From CAYOPZ01 sp964406005 (GTDB lineage Bacteria; Bacteroidota; Bacteroidia; Bacteroidales; SM23-62): 29,160 nucleotides of DNA. The position numbers were made by a program, and so were the translations under genes. The stretch spans positions 1 through 29,160 of the forward strand of contig CAYOPZ010000039.1 of assembly GCA_964406005.1 (NCBI GenBank), in the 5' to 3' direction. The notes beneath the pieces are model-generated. The model was not told the DNA's origin and searched no databases. It saw nothing but the letters and a program-made list of their open reading frames with translations. Position 1 is the stretch's first letter. Every line of letters starts with the position of its first letter. Positions 6,693 to 15,140 of the stretch are shown one piece after another.

Positions 6693-9265
6693 GCTTCCGT
6701 CTTTTCGATCCTGGCGTTGAATATTTTGTCTTCCGGGCTCATCCCCGGGGTGAGGGCAAGGATTTCCCCGTTGCCCGGTGTCAGTATGGCCGAATCCGGC
6801 GGGATCCCGTCCGCGGATTTCAGGACACAAAGTATTTCTCCCGACCCGGTCGTAATTTTTGCCTGTCCCCCTTCACCGGCTCTGAGCTGTTTCATGATCT
6901 TCCTGTTTATCATGACTGTGTTTTTACCTGCAACCTCCTGCAGATCAGGGACCAGTCCGGTCAGGCAATTGCCCCTGTAACGGTAATGATTGTGCGAGAC
7001 GAAAATCTTCAGGGGGAATCCCCTGGATTCTGCCTGCGGCCTTGTCCCCGGGGGAGGGAGTTTTGCCGGGCTTCTTTTCAAATGCCCGTCGGTACCATGT
7101 CTGCCGTTCCTGTCCTCAATACACAGGGCCCGGATTTCCTTCCAGATGCTTCCGGGCCGGATGTTCGTGAACCCGCTTTCGTTCATTGCGCCTGCAAGTT
7201 CCGATATGATTTCCGGTATGGACCTGATTTTTCCGGGTCCCCTGACGGTCCTTGTCAGTTTTTTTGGTTTTCCTTCCGGAGAAAGTGTGTGGCCCTCATG
7301 CTCGAGGAAACCCGGTACCGGGAAAATGACATCTGCGAACTGCGAAAGATCCGTCCGGAACATGTTCATCTGGATCATGAATTCCAGGTTCGCCAGTCCG
7401 GGATGCGCAGGTATGTCCCCGGCCACCATCATGGCCCGGATCCCTTCCTTCCCGGTATGGCTGACCATTTCATTACAGGTTTTGCCGCCGGCCGTACTCA
7501 GCCGGGTTTCCCAGGCCGCATTCCATTTTTGCAGGGAAGCCTTCCCGGATAAGGGTTCGAACCCCGGGAGCAGGTCCGGGTGGACGCCGGCGCGTACCGC
7601 GGCATAATGGTTTCCTTCACATCCCGGAAAGAGGATACGGCACATGCCGCTTTTATTTTTCAGGAACCGTATATTCCCCAGGGCCCTCAGTGACTCCATT
7701 CCGGAATCCCGGCGAAGCAGGTCATCGCCGGCTACGATAATAAGTTTACCGGCTTTTGTGAGGCCGGCAACGATTTCCTTCATTTCTTTTTCTGAAACAC
7801 CACTGAGTTCCAGGGCCTTCCGGTAGCCTGTCTCCCCTCCGCTTTTTCCCGCCAGTAAATGTGCAATTGAATAAAGGAAAGGATATTCTTCACCCGGGCG
7901 GTACCTGACCTCCGGGTCTGCAAATTGCGAGGTGCGCGTCGGGTAGGGATTCGCATAGATAAGGGTCTGCCCGTTCCTTGCGGCTTTCCTGATCCTGTTC
8001 TCGATAAGTGGATGCGACAGGGAAGCATCCGTTCCCACCATGAAAACCGTGTCCGCTTTCCGTATATCGTCCATCCCGGGCGGAGCGCCGGAAGAGTTCA
8101 TTGCATGAATCTCTGAGATCAGCTTCCTGTTCCCGTAGGATGCAAAAAGATCGATATTGTTCGACCGCATTGCCTTACGGGAAAATTTTTGCAGTATATA
8201 ATTGTCCTCGAGGGTGTCCTGGCCGGAACAGACCATGCCGAAACGCTTCCCCCTGAATTTGTCCAGGTTTTCGGCCGCATGCCGTATGGCTTCCTCCCAG
8301 CTCACTTGCACCCATTTGTCCTTTCTGCGTAGGAGGGGAGAGGTTATCCTTTCGGGGTGGTGATGGATGTCCGGAGGCAGGAACTTGCCCCGCAGGCAGA
8401 CCTGCGGCGGATGTGTCCGGCCTCCCGGTTTGGGTCCTATGTTTACAATCCTGTTTCCCCTCGTATTTACGTTCAGGGTGCAACCGACCGAACACAGTAG
8501 GCAGGTGGTTTCTTTGGAGCCGTCAGGGGGTCCCGCCCATTTACCCATTTTTTCAGAAATGGAACCCGTGGGACAGACATCCACGCATGCACCGCAGAAT
8601 TCGCAGCCTGCTTCAAGCTGGGTTTCGCTGAAGGCTGTCCCCACAAGGGTTGCATTCCCGCGCTGTACAAAAGCCAGAACATGGCTGTTCCTTTCTTCAT
8701 TGCATATCCTGACACATCTGCCGCAAAGAATGCACAGGTTGTAGTCCAGGTCGTAGAAGGGATTATCCCTTACGGGTTTAATCCCCCGGTATGAGACCGG
8801 ATATTTTATTTCTTTCAGGCCGAGGGTTTCCGTCAGGTCCTGCAATTCGCAGTCACCGTTGCTTGTACAGAAATTACAGCCGGTAATGGTACTGACCTTC
8901 CTGGTCGTTTTCATGAATTCCGCACAGTCCTTTTTATCCTTGCAGACCAGGCATGTATAGGGATGTTCCGAAAGGGTGAGTTCCAGAATTTCGCATCTCA
9001 GGGACCGCAGCGCCGGTGTGTCGGTCAGGATTTCCATTCCCGGCTCCAGCGGAGTTGTACAGGCCGTATGATATCCTTTGCGTCCCTTGATTTCAACAAG
9101 GCAAAGACGGCAACCCCCATATGGCCGGACATTTTCCAGGAAGCAGAGTGTGGGGATGTAGATGCCCGCCCGCCGGGATGCATCAAGCACAGTCATTCCC
9201 TTGCGGACATTCACCTTTTTCCCGTTTATGACGGCAGTCTTTTCTATCGTATGTGTCCTGTTCAT
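6689..9265 (-). CDS. NuoG/FdhA-like iron-sulfur subunit with degenerate molybdopterin-type domain
   Basis: The 858-residue multi-cluster protein has a [2Fe-2S] site at Cys41, 52, 55, 69 and a NuoG-type His-Cys motif HPYTCLVC (101-108) with Cys114. A second Cx2Cx5C follows at 130-139, with two ferredoxin-type [4Fe-4S] motifs at 178-188 and 221-231. The entry domain of molybdopterin oxidoreductases is at Cys255, 258, 262, 290, followed by the large oxidoreductase domain and a C-terminal dinucleotide-binding-like domain. Where formate dehydrogenases have the catalytic Sec/Cys-His (NNIDHCARL-U/C-H), this protein reads NNIDLFASYGNRK (369-381). It also lacks the usual DPR-type motif. So it is probably not a formate dehydrogenase but an electron-carrying BfuA/NuoG-like subunit. 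There is no hydrogenase H-cluster domain. An AAGGA ribosome-binding site precedes the ATG, 16 bases after the HydB-like gene. Confidence is high for the family and moderate for the role. Confidence 0.85.
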   Translation of the reverse strand: MNRTHTIEKTAVINGKKVNVRKGMTVLDASRRAGIYIPTLCFLENVRPYGGCRLCLVEIKGRKGYHTACTTPLEPGMEILTDTPALRSLRCEILELTLSEHPYTCLVCKDKKDCAEFMKTTRKVSTITGCNFCTSNGDCELQDLTETLGLKEIKYPVSYRGIKPVRDNPFYDLDYNLCILCGRCVRICNEERNSHVLAFVQRGNATLVGTAFSETQLEAGCEFCGACVDVCPTGSISEKMGKWAGPPDGSKETTCLLCSVGCTLNVNTRGNRIVNIGPKPGGRTHPPQVCLRGKFLPPDIHHHPERITSPLLRRKDKWVQVSWEEAIRHAAENLDKFRGKRFGMVCSGQDTLEDNYILQKFSRKAMRSNNIDLFASYGNRKLISEIHAMNSSGAPPGMDDIRKADTVFMVGTDASLSHPLIENRIRKAARNGQTLIYANPYPTRTSQFADPEVRYRPGEEYPFLYSIAHLLAGKSGGETGYRKALELSGVSEKEMKEIVAGLTKAGKLIIVAGDDLLRRDSGMESLRALGNIRFLKNKSGMCRILFPGCEGNHYAAVRAGVHPDLLPGFEPLSGKASLQKWNAAWETRLSTAGGKTCNEMVSHTGKEGIRAMMVAGDIPAHPGLANLEFMIQMNMFRTDLSQFADVIFPVPGFLEHEGHTLSPEGKPKKLTRTVRGPGKIRSIPEIISELAGAMNESGFTNIRPGSIWKEIRALCIEDRNGRHGTDGHLKRSPAKLPPPGTRPQAESRGFPLKIFVSHNHYRYRGNCLTGLVPDLQEVAGKNTVMINRKIMKQLRAGEGGQAKITTGSGEILCVLKSADGIPPDSAILTPGNGEILALTPGMSPEDKIFNARIEKTEA

Positions 9266-9281
9266 AGATCCTTCCGTGATC

Positions 9282-11153
9282 TTATTCTATAACGATGGCA
9301 TCTCCGGCTATGGCATCAAACCGGCAGATCTCATAGCATGCCCGGCACTTAATGCACTTTTCAGGATCAAGGTTATGCGGTTTTGAACGAGGCCCTGTTA
9401 TAGCACCTGTAGGACAGACACTTACACATAGCTGGCAACCTGTGCATTTTACAGGAATAACACGGTATTCAACAAGGTCCCGGCATACTGTGGCCGGACA
9501 ACGCTTTTCAACCACATGGCTCTCAAATTCTTTCCTGAAATACTTCAGTGCAGTAAGCACCGGATTTGGAGCTGTCTGTCCCAGCCCGCAGAGAGATCCG
9601 TCCTTAACTGTCTGAGCCAGTTTCTCAAGTCGATCGATGTCATCCGGTTCTCCATCTCCACTGGTGATTTTATTCAGGATTTCCAGCATTTGTTTTGTGC
9701 CAACACGGCATGGAGTGCACTTGCCGCAACTCTCTTCGCTTGTGAAGGAAAGGAAAAATTTGACCACATCAACCATGCAGGTATTCTCATCCATCACAAT
9801 AAGTCCTCCTGACCCCATCATTGATCCTGCTTCCGCCAGACTCTCATAATCGACTGTAAGATCAAATTTATCCACCGGAAGGCAACCGCCTGAGGGACCT
9901 CCTGTTTGAACGGCCTTAATATTTGCCCGGCCCGACGGTCCGCCGCCAATGTCTTCAACAATTTTCTTCAAAGTCATACCCATTGGAACTTCAACAAGAC
10001 CGGTATTTTTGATTTTACCAACAAGGCTGAAAATTTTTGTCCCGGTACTCCTCTTTGTCCCTGTTTTAGCGTAATTGGCAGCCCCTGCCCTCATGATAAC
10101 AGGAATATTGGCCCAGGTCTCAACATTGTTTATCGCTGTTGGAGACCCGTTTATCCCGTGTTCAACGGGAAAGGGGGGTCTTTGCACAGGGACACTCCTT
10201 TTGCCTTCAATGGACTGGATCAGGGCCGTTTCCTCACCGCAGACAAAGGCACCCGCACCTTCAACCAGGCGGATATCGAAAGAAAAACCCGAACCCAGTA
10301 TATTCTTGCCCAGCAATCCGTATTCGTAAGCTTGTTGCAGTGAAATACGCAGATGTTTGATGGCGAGCGGATACTCTGTACGGACATAAATAATGCCGTA
10401 CCGCGCATGCGTGCAATATGCCCCGATGAGCATCCCCTCAAAGATGCTTTGCGGATTGCCCTCCAGTACACTTCGGTCCATGTATGCACCGGGATCCCCC
10501 TCATCTCCATTGCAAACCAGGTATTTAATACTGTTGTTTGGCTGACCGGCCAGTAATTCCCATTTAAGACCTGTGGGAAAACCTGCTCCTCCACGGCCTC
10601 GTAAACCTGACTTTTTAATCTCCTCGATAACCTCAGGAGGCTCCATCTCATTTAATACCCTGGAGAATGCAGCGTAGCCTCCAACAAGAAGATAATCCTC
10701 TATCCGTGTCGGATCGATGATCCCGTTATTCCTGAAAACAATTCTCTCCTGTTCCCTGTAAAATGGAATATCATGCTCACGAATTATTTTCTTTCTGCTT
10801 GCCGGGTCAAAATACTGTAACCTTCTGATGATCTCACCCTCAAGAATTGTTTTCTCGATAATCTCGCTGACATCTTCCCTGGTTACATGCTGGTAGAATA
10901 TTTCTTCCGGACGGATAACAACCAGAGGTCCTTTTTCACAAAAACCATGACAACCGGTTGTTTTGATTTCAATTTTTGCTTTCAGGTTTCTGTCCTTTAC
11001 CTGTTTTATAAACTCACCGGCCACTTCTTCAGCGCCATAAGCCCTGCATCCGGTTCCGCAGCAGACCGTTATACAGGGTTTGTCCGGATCATATTTGTTG
11101 TGAATCTCCTTTCTCCTGTTTTCCAGTTCAATAGCAGATCCCAGTATATTCAT
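9282..11153 (-). CDS. HydB/NuoF-like NAD(H)-binding flavo-iron-sulfur subunit
   Basis: The 623-residue protein matches the HydB/HndC architecture of bifurcating enzymes. It starts with a thioredoxin-like [2Fe-2S] domain (Cys31, Cys36, Cys68, Cys72). The NuoF core has GLRGRGGAGFPTGLKW and GDEGDPGAYMDRS for FMN and NAD(H). Next come ESCGKCTPCRVG with a later Cys for a [4Fe-4S] cluster, and a C-terminal ferredoxin domain with two [4Fe-4S] motifs (CTGCQLCVSVCP, CIKCRACYEIC). The C-terminal ferredoxin domain separates it from plain complex I NuoF. It overlaps the HydC-like gene by ATGA (11150-11153). Base composition is noticeably lower in G+C than in the three downstream genes. The reaction, NAD+/NADH exchange with possible bifurcation to ferredoxin, is inferred from the family. 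Confidence 0.88.
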   Translation of the reverse strand: MNILGSAIELENRRKEIHNKYDPDKPCITVCCGTGCRAYGAEEVAGEFIKQVKDRNLKAKIEIKTTGCHGFCEKGPLVVIRPEEIFYQHVTREDVSEIIEKTILEGEIIRRLQYFDPASRKKIIREHDIPFYREQERIVFRNNGIIDPTRIEDYLLVGGYAAFSRVLNEMEPPEVIEEIKKSGLRGRGGAGFPTGLKWELLAGQPNNSIKYLVCNGDEGDPGAYMDRSVLEGNPQSIFEGMLIGAYCTHARYGIIYVRTEYPLAIKHLRISLQQAYEYGLLGKNILGSGFSFDIRLVEGAGAFVCGEETALIQSIEGKRSVPVQRPPFPVEHGINGSPTAINNVETWANIPVIMRAGAANYAKTGTKRSTGTKIFSLVGKIKNTGLVEVPMGMTLKKIVEDIGGGPSGRANIKAVQTGGPSGGCLPVDKFDLTVDYESLAEAGSMMGSGGLIVMDENTCMVDVVKFFLSFTSEESCGKCTPCRVGTKQMLEILNKITSGDGEPDDIDRLEKLAQTVKDGSLCGLGQTAPNPVLTALKYFRKEFESHVVEKRCPATVCRDLVEYRVIPVKCTGCQLCVSVCPTGAITGPRSKPHNLDPEKCIKCRACYEICRFDAIAGDAIVIE

Positions 11154-11626
11154 GAATTTTGTGGTGTATTTTTCCCCTGTAATTTTTCCAGCAATATCTT
11201 TGCTTTTCCAATATTCATCTGTCCGTGATATTTTTCATTCTCGACAACGATGGGCCCGAGCGCACATGCCCCCAGGCAATTTACCGTTTCAAGTGTGAAT
11301 TTCAGATCCTGTGTTGTTTCACCTGCCTTGATCCCCAGTAGGCGCTCGTATTCTTCTGCAATCATTTGTGCGCCTCTTACATGGCAGGCTGTACCCATAC
11401 AAACAGAGATGCAGCATTCGCCTTTTGGTTTAAAACTGAAAGACCGGTAAAAAGTAGCCACACCAAAAACCTGGCTTTTTGAAACTCCCAGGTGTCTGGA
11501 TATTGTCTCAATGGATTCAGGGGATATAAATCCTTCCTGTTTTTGAACAGCCTGGAGGATTGCTATCAGGCTGCTTTTATCTTTAGGGGCAAAATTGCCA
11601 ATGATCGAATGAATCGTACCCGCCAT
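11150..11626 (-). CDS. HydC/NuoE-like [2Fe-2S] thioredoxin-fold subunit
   Basis: The 158-residue subunit has the NuoE/HydC pattern: a helical N-terminal part, GVATFYRSF near 55-63, and a [2Fe-2S] site made of Cys76-x4-Cys81 and Cys117-x3-Cys121. It is the first gene of the operon and overlaps the HydB-like gene by ATGA. The reading frame extends upstream to an ATG at 11824, which would add 66 residues. That extension contains no cysteines and does not look like the N-terminal cluster domain of some HydC proteins. I therefore prefer the ATG at 11626, which gives the usual family length. No good ribosome-binding site or minus-strand TAnnTTTG box was found for either start, so the true 5' end is uncertain. 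Confidence 0.82.
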   Translation of the reverse strand: MAGTIHSIIGNFAPKDKSSLIAILQAVQKQEGFISPESIETISRHLGVSKSQVFGVATFYRSFSFKPKGECCISVCMGTACHVRGAQMIAEEYERLLGIKAGETTQDLKFTLETVNCLGACALGPIVVENEKYHGQMNIGKAKILLEKLQGKNTPQNS

Positions 11627-11859
11627 GTCTGAAATCTGAACTTTGATAAACCTGAAAAGTGAAATGAAATGGCTGAGAGATGCCCTGAGACGATCCCTCG
11701 CTGCATCCTGAGAAGAAAAAAGCGATTCCCGGAATAAATTTATAAAAAAACGATTGAGGTTCTTCCGGAAAGCATTAACAGGCGCAGTATTTATATCCAT
11801 TCTAAACGATATATTTTGTTCCATGGTGCCGGGAGTACTCCTGAGCCCTTTAATTCATC

Positions 11860-11890
11860 TTTGGCGAACGGTATTTTATTTCTAAATTTG
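11860..11890 (+). promoter_or_regulatory. Bacteroidota-type promoter of the pnt operon
   Basis: TTTG at 11860-11863 is followed after 19 bases by TAAATTTG at 11883-11890, an exact fit to the Bacteroidota primary sigma consensus (TTTG, 19-21 bases, TAnnTTTG). The predicted start near 11896 would leave a leader of about 40 bases before the ATG at 11936. Confidence 0.7.
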
Positions 11891-11935
11891 CACGCTGTCT
11901 GGCGGGAATCACCCAGGTTCTAAATAAGATTAAAC

Positions 11936-13063
11936 ATGATTATCGGGGTACTCAGGGAAGGAGGCAGGGAGAACAGGGTTGCCCTTCTTCCCGAAAATGT
12001 TTCGGCGCTGGTTAACAGGAAAAACACCGTGCTGATCGAATCCGATGCAGGCACTTCATCCTGTGCCAGCAATGAAGAGTATGTGAACGCAGGAGCACAG
12101 ATCCGGACAAAACAGGATATTGTCGGGGATTCGGATGTGGTCCTGAAGATCAATCCTCCGGGAGAAGATGAGATCCCCGCGGGAAAGATCATTGTATCCA
12201 TTCTGAATCCCCTGGTCAATACGGAACTGGTAAAAAAGATCGCGGAATCCGGGTCTACGGCTTTCAGCCTTGATATGATTCCGCGTTCCACGCGTGCCCA
12301 GGCAGTGGATATCCTGTCTTCCATGGCTACGATTTCAGGATATAAAGCGGTTCTGGTTGCTGCCAGCAAGCTTCCCAATTTTTTCCCCATGTTCATGTCG
12401 GCCTCGGGTACCATAAAGCCTTCCAAAGTGCTTATCCTGGGTGCGGGTGTTGCCGGATTGCAGGCGCTTGCCATCGCCAGGAAACTGGGGGCCGTCGTGG
12501 AGGTCTTCGATGTACGTCCTGCAGTGAAGGAAGAGGTACAGAGCCTTGGAGGGAAATTCATCGAAGTGGAAGGTTCCAGGGACGATGCCGGGGCCGGAGG
12601 CTATGCCGTGGAACAGACGGAAGAATACAGGAAAAAACAGATGGAACTGATCGATGCGCATGCGGTCAGGTCGAATGTGGTGATTACCACGGCCCAGATT
12701 CCAGGCAAAAAAGCGCCGGTATTGCTGACCAGGGAAACGGTGGAGAACATGAAGCCGGGTTCGGTGATCATAGACATGGCGGCAGGATCCGGTGGCAACT
12801 GTGAACTGACAAAAAAGGATGAGACCATCGTCCACAGGCAGGTCAGGATCATCGGGAATTCAAATTTCCCGTCCAAAATGCCTGCCGATGCAAGCCGGAT
12901 GCTCGGTAACAATTATGTAAATTTCCTGCATCTGATGATCAATGAGGAAGGGGAGCCGAACCTGGATTTCGAGGATGAGATCCTGAAAAGTACCTGCATT
13001 ACCCGTGACAGGAAAATCGTAAATGAAAAGGTGCTGGAGGTTATTCACCTGGAAAATGAATAA
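11936..13063 (+). CDS. pntAA: NAD(P) transhydrogenase subunit alpha part 1 (NAD(H)-binding)
   Basis: The 375-residue soluble domain I of proton-translocating transhydrogenase binds NAD(H) and passes hydride to the NADP-binding domain of PntB. It is related to alanine dehydrogenase. The sequence shows RVALLPENV near the N-terminus, the MSASGTIKPSKVLILGAGVAG nucleotide-binding stretch, FDVRPAVKEEVQSLGGKF, and VVITTAQIPGKKAPVLLT followed by GSVIIDMAAGSGGNCE. The membrane part is encoded separately, 32 bases downstream, so this is the three-polypeptide type also known from Rhodospirillum rubrum. A strong consensus promoter lies just upstream. The gene diverges from the HydC-like gene. Confidence 0.95.
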   Translation: MIIGVLREGGRENRVALLPENVSALVNRKNTVLIESDAGTSSCASNEEYVNAGAQIRTKQDIVGDSDVVLKINPPGEDEIPAGKIIVSILNPLVNTELVKKIAESGSTAFSLDMIPRSTRAQAVDILSSMATISGYKAVLVAASKLPNFFPMFMSASGTIKPSKVLILGAGVAGLQALAIARKLGAVVEVFDVRPAVKEEVQSLGGKFIEVEGSRDDAGAGGYAVEQTEEYRKKQMELIDAHAVRSNVVITTAQIPGKKAPVLLTRETVENMKPGSVIIDMAAGSGGNCELTKKDETIVHRQVRIIGNSNFPSKMPADASRMLGNNYVNFLHLMINEEGEPNLDFEDEILKSTCITRDRKIVNEKVLEVIHLENE

Positions 13064-13095
13064 TGACCGGCCCTTCCGGATAACATTAAAATGAT

Positions 13096-13404
13096 ATGGA
13101 TCTGTTATTGAGATTCTTTTATGAAAACAAGGAGGCGGTTTTCATCATTGTCCTCTGTATATTCCTGGGGATTGTTGTGATCTCCAACGTTCCTGCAGTC
13201 CTTCATACGCCCCTGATGTCCGGTGCCAATGCAATCAGCGGAGTGATCATCATCGGGGCCATTATCCTGGTAGGGCACGCAGAAAACACACTTACCCTGA
13301 TCCTGGGCCTGCTGGGCATTATGCTTGCCACATTGAACGTAGTGGGAGGATTTGTGGTCACGGACAGGATGCTGGAGATGTTCAGGAAAAAAAAGGGAAA
13401 GTAA
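13096..13404 (+). CDS. pntAB: NAD(P) transhydrogenase subunit alpha part 2 (membrane)
   Basis: The 102-residue integral membrane subunit forms part of the proton channel. Three hydrophobic helices can be read: about 14-33 (AVFIIVLCIFLGIVVISNVP), 46-63 (ISGVIIIGAIILVGHAEN) and 65-88 (LTLILGLLGIMLATLNVVGGFVV), ending in a positively charged FRKKKGK tail. The VPAVLHTPLMSGANAISG stretch is typical of the family. Another ATG at 13091 is out of frame. pntB starts 3 bases after the stop, so the subunits are co-expressed. Confidence 0.93.
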   Translation: MDLLLRFFYENKEAVFIIVLCIFLGIVVISNVPAVLHTPLMSGANAISGVIIIGAIILVGHAENTLTLILGLLGIMLATLNVVGGFVVTDRMLEMFRKKKGK

Positions 13405-13407
13405 GCG

Positions 13408-14865
13408 ATGGGGAGCGTGATAGAGTTTACAAGAACACTTAGTTTTACCTACGGGCAGTCCGTTCTTGAATTCTGTTACCTGCTTGCAGCCGTCCTGTTT
13501 GTATTCGGCCTGAGAATGCTTAGCCATCCCGAAACCGCAAGGAAAGGGAACTTCTGGGCTGCTGCCGGAATGACCATTGCCATCCTTGCCACGATACTCC
13601 TGCATCAGGATGACCGTGGACAGGGGATCCGGAATGTCGGATTCATTATCGGAGCGATCCTTACAGGCAGCGTTGCAGGTTGGATCATTGCGCGCAGGGT
13701 GAAGATGACGGCCATGCCACAACTGGTCTCCTTTTTCAACGGTACGGGAGGTGCGGCGGCAGCCCTGATCACACTCAGGGAATTCCCGAATATGGCACCT
13801 TCCCTGATCGAGGCACGGGGAATGCTGAACGGACAGGCACTCGTTATTCTGCTGGGCCTTGTGATCGGATCCGTTTCCTTTTCCGGAAGTATGATAGCCT
13901 ACGGAAAACTGGACGACAGGATCAGGGATATCGGAACGGGCTTCCTGAGATATGTCAACATTGCCCTGCTGATCGTCCTGATCGGGCTTATTGCATACAT
14001 CATGTCACGGGGTTCCGTATCTCCGGATGAGCTGATGCCGGTTGTATACATCATGTTCGCTGTCTCCATTGCCTACGGGGTCCTTTTCGTCATGCCCATA
14101 GGAGGGGCTGACATGCCCGTTGTAATTTCGCTTCTGAACTCATTTACAGGGATTGCAGCTGCCATGGGGGGGTTCCTTTATAATAACCAGGCCATGCTCC
14201 TGGGAGGAATACTCGTAGGCTCTGCGGGGATCATACTTACGATACTCATGTGCCGGGCCATGAACAGATCACTGTTCAATGTGATTGTCGGGGCATTCGG
14301 AGGCAGTGCTGCCGTTTCCGCGAGGGAAAAGGGGCCGGTCAGGGAAATCTCTGCAAGTGATGCGGCCGTTCTGCTCAGCTATTCCCGGAAAGTTGTCATC
14401 GTGCCCGGCTATGGCCTGGCGGTGGCGCAGGCGCAGCACGTCTGCAATGACATGGCCAGGATGCTGGAGGAGAAAGGCGTTGAGGTGAAATTTGCCATTC
14501 ATCCCGTGGCGGGCCGTATGCCCGGTCATATGAATGTATTGCTGGCGGAAGCCGAGGTGCCCTATGACAAACTTATCGAGATGGACGATGCCAATCCCGA
14601 GATGCCCGGTACGGATGTTGTCGTGGTCATCGGGGCAAACGATGTTGTGAATCCTGCGGCGTTGGATGATCCCGCAAGCCCGATCTACGGGATGCCCATC
14701 ATTCACGCCCATGAGGCCAGGAACGTGATCGTCATGAAACGGGGCATGGGCAAGGGCTATGCAGCCATCGAGAATTTCCTTTTCTATGCCGACAACACAC
14801 GGATGTTTTTCGGAAATGCAAAGGATTCCCTGCAGAAGCTCGTAAACGAGATCAAAAACCTGTAA
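13408..14865 (+). CDS. pntB: NAD(P) transhydrogenase subunit beta
   Basis: The 485-residue protein has a multi-helix membrane domain and, from about residue 310, the cytoplasmic NADP(H)-binding domain III. Diagnostic stretches are FFNGTGGAAAALI and IGGADMPVVISLLNSFTGIAAAMGGF in the membrane part. The nucleotide domain carries VVIVPGYGLAVAQAQH, HPVAGRMPGHMNVLLAEA, VVVVIGANDVVNPAA, and MKRGMGKGYAAIENFLFY near the end. With PntAA and PntAB it uses the proton gradient to drive NADH + NADP+ to NAD+ + NADPH, or the reverse. An AAGGGAAAG ribosome-binding site overlaps the pntAB end. No convincing intrinsic terminator directly follows; the nearest hairpins start about 80 bases downstream. Confidence 0.95.
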   Translation: MGSVIEFTRTLSFTYGQSVLEFCYLLAAVLFVFGLRMLSHPETARKGNFWAAAGMTIAILATILLHQDDRGQGIRNVGFIIGAILTGSVAGWIIARRVKMTAMPQLVSFFNGTGGAAAALITLREFPNMAPSLIEARGMLNGQALVILLGLVIGSVSFSGSMIAYGKLDDRIRDIGTGFLRYVNIALLIVLIGLIAYIMSRGSVSPDELMPVVYIMFAVSIAYGVLFVMPIGGADMPVVISLLNSFTGIAAAMGGFLYNNQAMLLGGILVGSAGIILTILMCRAMNRSLFNVIVGAFGGSAAVSAREKGPVREISASDAAVLLSYSRKVVIVPGYGLAVAQAQHVCNDMARMLEEKGVEVKFAIHPVAGRMPGHMNVLLAEAEVPYDKLIEMDDANPEMPGTDVVVVIGANDVVNPAALDDPASPIYGMPIIHAHEARNVIVMKRGMGKGYAAIENFLFYADNTRMFFGNAKDSLQKLVNEIKNL

Positions 14866-14919
14866 ATATACATTATCTGAAACCTTGACCCGGACTTTCC
14901 CGTTATAATTAAATTAAAT

Positions 14920-15017
14920 AACTGGAATTTAGGTGTTTGCTATTTACTGAATAAAACATTCAGTTCGATTAGATAGAATCTAAGTATTTGAAAATTAATA
15001 ATATGTAAATTCCAGTT
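14920..15017. repeat. Nested inverted-repeat element (possible structured RNA or MITE-like)
   Basis: A perfect 12-base inverted repeat, AACTGGAATTTA at 14920-14931 and its complement at 15006-15017, encloses two smaller hairpins: ACTGAAT-AAAAC-ATTCAGT (14946-14964) and TTAGAT-AGA-ATCTAA (14969-14983). The whole can fold as a closing stem with two branches. It may be a structured RNA, part of a terminator for pntB, or a small mobile-type repeat; nothing in it identifies a known class. Confidence 0.5.
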
Positions 15018-15140
15018 TAAAAATCCATTCGATTTGTTAATTAATTGAAGTCCCTATCTGTCTGAATGAATTAGAAATATGTTGTTATTTGTTTCTTGTA
15101 AGAAAGTTGGCCGCCAGTGGGGGACGGTCAGGGCTGACTT

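Noticed and set aside
5955..6980. 341-codon plus-strand reading frame
   Set aside because: Antisense to the second nfnA-like gene and the end of the NuoG-like gene; a shadow of G+C-rich codon use.
6689..11626. Calling the HydABC-like genes an [FeFe]-hydrogenase or a formate dehydrogenase
   Set aside because: No H-cluster cysteine motifs are present, and the molybdopterin-type domain lacks the Sec/Cys-His active site.
11627..11824. 66-residue N-terminal extension of the HydC-like protein from the ATG at 11824
   Set aside because: No cysteines or family resemblance, and the ATG at 11626 gives the normal length; kept only as an alternative start.
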